8,971 nt of DNA from UBA4810 sp002479215 (GTDB lineage Bacteria; Desulfobacterota; Syntrophia; Syntrophales; Smithellaceae), in the NCBI GenBank assembly GCA_049514435.1, contig JBEKVB010000030.1:1-8971 (forward strand). The letters are read 5' to 3'. The notes below the pieces were generated by a model. That model saw nothing but the letters and a program-made list of their open reading frames with translations, did no database searches and was not told the origin of the DNA. The position numbers and the translations under genes were made by a program. Position 1 is the first letter of the stretch, and every line of letters starts with the position of its first letter. Below are positions 6,584-8,971 of this stretch, in pieces.

Positions 6584-6823
6584 ATGAAAAACGAAAAAGG
6601 TATCTCGAAGTTAGTTTTGTTTGTGATAATCGTAATAATCATAGTTGTTGCGATTTACTGGGCCAAGTATTTCGCCAAACCGATGGCTACAGTTATGATG
6701 GGCGGTGCAGAGCAAGCCCAGCCGGCTATAGACAAAGCCAAACAGTCCAGTGATGCGATGAACAGAGTTACTCAAGCCACCGAAGAAATGGCGAGAAAAG
6801 CAAGCGAAGATGCGGAGAAATAG
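6584..6823 (+). CDS. Small single-pass membrane protein, function unknown
   Basis: 79 residues. GGAGGG (6570-6575) sits 8 bases before ATG 6584, a strong ribosome site. Residues 1-9 are charged and cytoplasmic-looking (MKNEKGISK). Residues about 10-28 are a very hydrophobic helix rich in Ile and Val (LVLFVIIVIIIVVAIYW). The remainder (about 35-79) is Ala, Gln, Lys and Glu rich and likely an amphipathic helix or coiled coil (AQPAIDKAKQSSDAMNRVTQ, then ATEEMARKASEDAEK). Positive charges on both sides of the helix leave the topology unclear. I do not recognise a family. The strong promoter and ribosome site suggest good expression. The promoter region resembles that of the DsbC-like gene downstream, so the two may be co-regulated, perhaps in an envelope response (inference). 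Confidence 0.85.
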   Translation: MKNEKGISKLVLFVIIVIIIVVAIYWAKYFAKPMATVMMGGAEQAQPAIDKAKQSSDAMNRVTQATEEMARKASEDAEK

Positions 6824-6892
6824 GGCAACGGTATTAATTTTTCAGCGTAATGATAAAATGGGGCTAGTCTTTCACAGTAAAATATTGTTTCG

Positions 6893-6935
6893 ATATTTTT
6901 AAGAAAAAGCACATAATCTTAAAAATATTATTTTT
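6893..6935 (+). terminator. AT-rich hairpin after the small membrane protein, possible terminator
   Basis: ATATTTTTAAG (6893-6903) and CTTAAAAATAT (6918-6928) are a perfect 11-bp inverted repeat around a 14-base loop, followed by TATTTTT. It could stop transcription of the upstream gene, although a stem with so few G-C pairs is weak. The right arm is the start of repeat R1 copy C. In copy A the same site forms a tighter 8-bp hairpin, so copy C carries extra loop bases. Confidence 0.4.
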
Positions 6936-7010
6936 AGCATTTAGAGTGTTTCTTCCTGTTATCCATAAATCATCAACCTCGACAAAAATGCAGAATTTCA
7001 ATCCGTAATC
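6918..7010 (+). repeat. Intergenic repeat family R1, copy C, left half
   Basis: CTTAAAAATATTATTTTTAG, then CATTTAGAGT, then TTTCTT matches copy A (2828-2864) nearly base for base. CATCAACCTCGACAAAAATG, then CAGAATTTCAATCCGTAAT matches copies A and B. Similarity stops about 7006, just before the hairpin island, and resumes about 7374 on the other side. In copy B the two halves lie about 20 bases apart. Confidence 0.7.
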
Positions 7011-7020
7011 ACGGGTACGA

Positions 7021-7344
7021 ACCCCAAAGCAAGCTGTGGGGTATTCCCTTCGCTTAGCGGGATAATTCGGCTAACAAACTTCTCTTCACTTCGCTTTTGA
7101 AGTTTGAGTCTCATTACCCTCCGCTTCGCGGGATACTTATATTGCCCCGCTAAGCTTCGCACGCGGGATAATTCAACTCGCAGATATTACTGCACTGCGT
7201 TTGTAATATCTGAGTTTCATTAGAATTGGAGTTTCACGAATAAATACAATTGAAGATCTTCGCGGCACGCCGCAAAGAATCTTCGATTCATAAGGAATAA
7301 TATCATTCAGTATTCGCTCGCTTACTCCACAGCAAGCTATGGAG
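7021..7344. repeat. Stem-loop island: consecutive inverted repeats
   Basis: Consecutive hairpins, each checked by reading the arms. (1) ACCCCA 7021-7026 / TGGGGT 7037-7042, with inner AGC/GCT. (2) TCCC 7045-7048 / GGGA 7059-7062. (3) CAAACTTC 7075-7082 / GAAGTTTG 7099-7106. (4) CCGC 7121-7124 / GCGG 7128-7131. (5) CCCGC 7146-7150 / GCGGG 7163-7167. (6) CAGATATTAC 7181-7190 / GTAATATCTG 7203-7212. (7) GAAGAT 7252-7257 / ATCTTC 7279-7284, with inner GCGGC/GCCGC, nearly fully paired. (8) CTCCA 7325-7329 / TGGAG 7340-7344, with the same AGCAAGCT core as (1). CTTCGC occurs five times (7048, 7089, 7124, 7155, 7258). There is no supported gene inside. It resembles REP/BIME-like clusters but matches none I can name. 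Confidence 0.75.
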
Positions 7345-7373
7345 AATGCGCTCACTACCGAATTCACGCCCAA

Positions 7374-7430
7374 CGACAGACATCGACACTATACCCCATA
7401 TTTTGAGATCTATATTTCCTTGACATACAA
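7374..7430 (+). repeat. Intergenic repeat family R1, copy C, right half
   Basis: This matches copy B 6434-6490: CATCGACA, then ATATTTTG, then ATATTT and TTGACAT.CAA, with about 37 of 50 bases identical from 7381 by hand alignment. It ends in the -35 element of the DsbC-like gene's promoter. Confidence 0.65.
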
Positions 7431-7448
7431 GACCGAAATTCTTATAGT
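7420..7448 (+). promoter_or_regulatory. Sigma70-type promoter for the DsbC-like gene
   Basis: TTGACA (7420-7425), exactly 17 bases, then TATAGT (7443-7448). The start would be near 7455, giving a leader of about 125 bases before ATG 7580. That leader contains a short hairpin (ATGCT / AGCAT, about 7479-7496) that I cannot assign to a known regulatory RNA. Confidence 0.7.
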
Positions 7449-7579
7449 TCAACCATGAACAAGCAATGTCTTATCAAATGCTGCCTTTATAGCATCTTTG
7501 GTTTAGAAATGGAATAATACCTAGAACATACGAAATTCCTTGGACAAATTTACTTAATTTCAATGAAGGGATTACAAAA

Positions 7580-8365
7580 ATGCGTAAATACATTTCAGGA
7601 AGTTTTATTCTACATTTATTAATTTTGTGTTTTATGGTTTGTCCGGTTTTCGCGGGAGATAGCGGCGAGAAGAAAGGATGCGATACGATTTCGCAGTCGG
7701 AAATTCGGGATGTTCTGAAAAACATAAACGCTAATAATGCGGCAGTATTATATATAAAAGAATCTCCTCTGGCCGGGATATGCGAAGTTGCTATAGACCG
7801 TGGTGGGCAGCCGGCCATTTTTTATTTTGATATTGCCAAAACCCATCTAATTTTTGGCAACCTGGTGGAAATGAAGACCATGACCAATTGCACAGCCCAG
7901 TCGACCAGGGAAATCCAGGATAAAAAGCGGATTGACATCTCCAAAATCTCTTTAACCGCAGCCCTTGTCCTGGGCGATTTAAAAGCAGAAAAAAAAGTTA
8001 TTATTTTTACCGATCCGGACTGTCCATACTGTAGCGAACTTCATAAGGTAATGAAACAAATTAGCGACAAGAGAAAGGATATTGCCTTCTATATTAAAAT
8101 GTATCCTTTGGAATTCCACAAAGACGCATACTGGAAATCCAAGAGCATAGTCTGCAATAACTCCATGCAGTTGCTTCAAGATTGCTTTGATAAAAAGGAA
8201 ATTGTAAAAACGGATTGCAAAACAGAGGAAGTTGACAACACGTTAAAACTGGCCAAATCCCTGGGGATAACTGGAACACCGGCAATTATTCTGCCGGATG
8301 GCAGGCTACGCATAGGCACCATGCCGGAGGCGGAATTGACCAAGTTGATTGATGGCAAGATATGA
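7580..8365 (+). CDS. Periplasmic thiol:disulfide interchange protein, DsbC/DsbG-like
   Basis: 261 residues; GAAGGG (7565-7570) lies 9 bases before ATG 7580. Residues 1-25 are a signal peptide with likely cleavage after VFA. Residues about 35-110 match the DsbC N-terminal dimerisation domain (ESPLAGICEVAI, then AIFYFDIAKTHLIFGNLVE). Residues about 125-260 are a thioredoxin fold with active site C148-P-Y-C151 in FTDPDCPYCSELHK and the cis-proline loop TGTPAI (P234). The family forms V-shaped dimers that reshuffle wrong disulfides in exported proteins and are kept reduced by DsbD or a similar protein. Beyond the active site, the mature chain has C34, C68, C104, C192, C202 and C213; the last three lie in the helical insertion and could form a structural disulfide. 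Length is slightly above E. coli DsbC (236 with signal). Its stop overlaps a following ATG (ATGA, 8362-8365). Confidence 0.93.
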   Translation: MRKYISGSFILHLLILCFMVCPVFAGDSGEKKGCDTISQSEIRDVLKNINANNAAVLYIKESPLAGICEVAIDRGGQPAIFYFDIAKTHLIFGNLVEMKTMTNCTAQSTREIQDKKRIDISKISLTAALVLGDLKAEKKVIIFTDPDCPYCSELHKVMKQISDKRKDIAFYIKMYPLEFHKDAYWKSKSIVCNNSMQLLQDCFDKKEIVKTDCKTEEVDNTLKLAKSLGITGTPAIILPDGRLRIGTMPEAELTKLIDGKI

Positions 8366-8533
8366 CAAGAAATAATCAATTATCACGGCAGTACGGCTTC
8401 CGGCGGCCTTATCTTCAGTAGGTTATTTATCGGTATCCTGATTGTGGCGATCTGCACAACGGCTTTGTCCGCCCTGAAATTAATGTCTGTTTTAAGTGGT
8501 AATTATCACCCCATAAGGGGTGAGTTATGTTGA
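8362..8533 (+). pseudogene. Possible broken small membrane-protein gene coupled to the DsbC-like gene
   Basis: An ATG at 8362 overlaps the DsbC-like stop as ATGA, a classic coupled start, and reads MTRNNQLSRQYGFRRPYLQ to a stop at 8419-8421. The frame one base over is open from 8366 to the TGA at 8531-8533. It encodes a good membrane helix (GLIFSRLFIGILIVAICTTA, followed by LSALKLMSVLSG) but has no start of its own. Joined by a single-base shift before 8421, they would make a protein of about 55 residues with a basic N-terminus and one membrane helix. Frameshift decay, sequencing error or coincidence are all possible. Confidence 0.3.
8506..8523. other. Perfect 7-bp GC-rich hairpin
   Basis: TCACCCC (8506-8512), loop ATAA, GGGGTGA (8517-8523). 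It could end the DsbC transcript, but no T-run follows, so a standard intrinsic terminator is not supported. It could equally be a protein-binding dyad or an mRNA-stabilising stem. Confidence 0.45.
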
Positions 8534-8615
8534 AGGATAGAAAATTATATCTTACGTTAATTACAATTATTTTTAGTCTTTTTTCAATTTGTTAGGTAAT
8601 TTTTGTGCATGAAAT

Positions 8616-8888
8616 ATGGAACAGATTTTAGACATTCTATATACTATACCGAACCCCTTGTTAATTTTGCCCGCTAGCGTGGTTGTCTTTGTCATTCCGG
8701 GACTAATTGCCGGCTTTTGTTTTAAGTCCGTCAGTCGATGTAAAATTGTCTATGCGTGGACTTTCGCCGGTCCAGTCATAGCAACTCTTATTGCTGGTCT
8801 AGTGATATACTTATTTGTCGGCCCTTTGGTCTCATGGTTCCTATGGCCATATATTTGCTCAATGATCGTAAGGCACGAAAAAAGATAA
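8616..8888 (+). CDS. Small hypothetical membrane protein
   Basis: 90 residues with two or three predicted membrane segments: about 14-36 (PLLILPASVVVFVIPGLIAG), 44-66 (IVYAWTFAGPVIATLIAGLV) and 67-84 (IYLFVGPLVSWFLWPYIC). It ends in a basic tail (MIVRHEKR). Pro and Gly residues recur in the helices. I do not recognise a family and see no catalytic or binding motif. A stop codon lies six bases before ATG 8616 in frame, so this is the first available start. No clear ribosome site precedes it (the nearest purine patch, TAGG, is over 20 bases away). Composition and length support a real gene, but weak initiation signals lower the confidence. It stands alone after a 250-base gap. Confidence 0.6.
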   Translation: MEQILDILYTIPNPLLILPASVVVFVIPGLIAGFCFKSVSRCKIVYAWTFAGPVIATLIAGLVIYLFVGPLVSWFLWPYICSMIVRHEKR

Positions 8889-8971
8889 ATTCTGCACAAC
8901 CAGCAAATTCACCCCATTCGGAATCCGTTGCGTGGTCTCCTCAAGGTTGATTTGCGTTGTTACCCTCTTTT

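Noticed and set aside
6584..6823. Small membrane protein as a second prepilin (EKG then ISKLVLF)
   Set aside because: The sequence after the Gly lacks Glu at position 5, the helix is not followed by a pilin body, and the tail is a short Ala-rich helix.
7011..7370. CRISPR array or retron non-coding RNA
   Set aside because: Hairpins differ from one another and are not regularly spaced direct repeats with spacers. No cas gene or reverse transcriptase is in the window.
7173..7373. 66-residue minus-strand ORF in the hairpin island
   Set aside because: It runs through the inverted repeats, with no ribosome site or protein-like pattern.

Overview
The window reads like a chromosomal stretch from an anaerobic deltaproteobacterium (Desulfobacterota, perhaps Syntrophales-like). 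That placement is an inference. It rests mainly on the hybrid kinase, whose H-box region (AHDLNNILSG, then GYPDLIL and QDLLTLARRGV) resembles a kinase group I associate with those bacteria, and on the HD-GYP, DsbC-like and type IV pilin genes. Genes are well spaced, single and separated by long AT-rich intergenic regions rich in repeats.

Layout. 1-879: 3' part of a response regulator with an HD-GYP (cyclic-di-GMP phosphodiesterase type) output domain. 863-1015: debris of a second, unrelated HD-GYP gene, starting inside the tail of the first. 1251-1360: first copy of a diverged ~110-bp repeat, followed by a good sigma70-type promoter and a solitary type IV prepilin-like gene (1470-1964). 2027-2488 (minus): small secreted protein with a Pro/Ala tandem repeat, convergent with the pilin gene. 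2489-3145: intergenic region with one copy of a second repeat family and the second copy of the ~110-bp repeat. 3146-6247: a 1033-residue membrane-anchored hybrid histidine kinase with three PAS domains and a C-terminal receiver. 6248-6583: intergenic, with another repeat copy ending in a consensus promoter. 6584-6823: a 79-residue single-pass membrane protein. 6824-7579: a third repeat copy, split by a ~350-bp island of stem-loops and again ending in a consensus promoter. 7580-8365: a periplasmic DsbC-like disulfide isomerase. A possibly broken small coupled gene (8362-8533) and a small membrane protein (8616-8888) follow.

How the parts fit. The HD-GYP regulator, the hybrid kinase and the pilin are consistent with surface or motility signalling, but nothing in the window proves that they act together. 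The clearest shared control is at the DNA level. The small membrane protein and the DsbC-like gene are preceded by homologous promoter regions, with about three quarters of 50 bases matching by eye, each ending in TTGACA, a 17-base spacer and a good -10. I see no defence system, transposase, integrase, CRISPR array, tRNA or rRNA. The most unusual material is the non-coding repeat and hairpin architecture between genes, not a new protein system.
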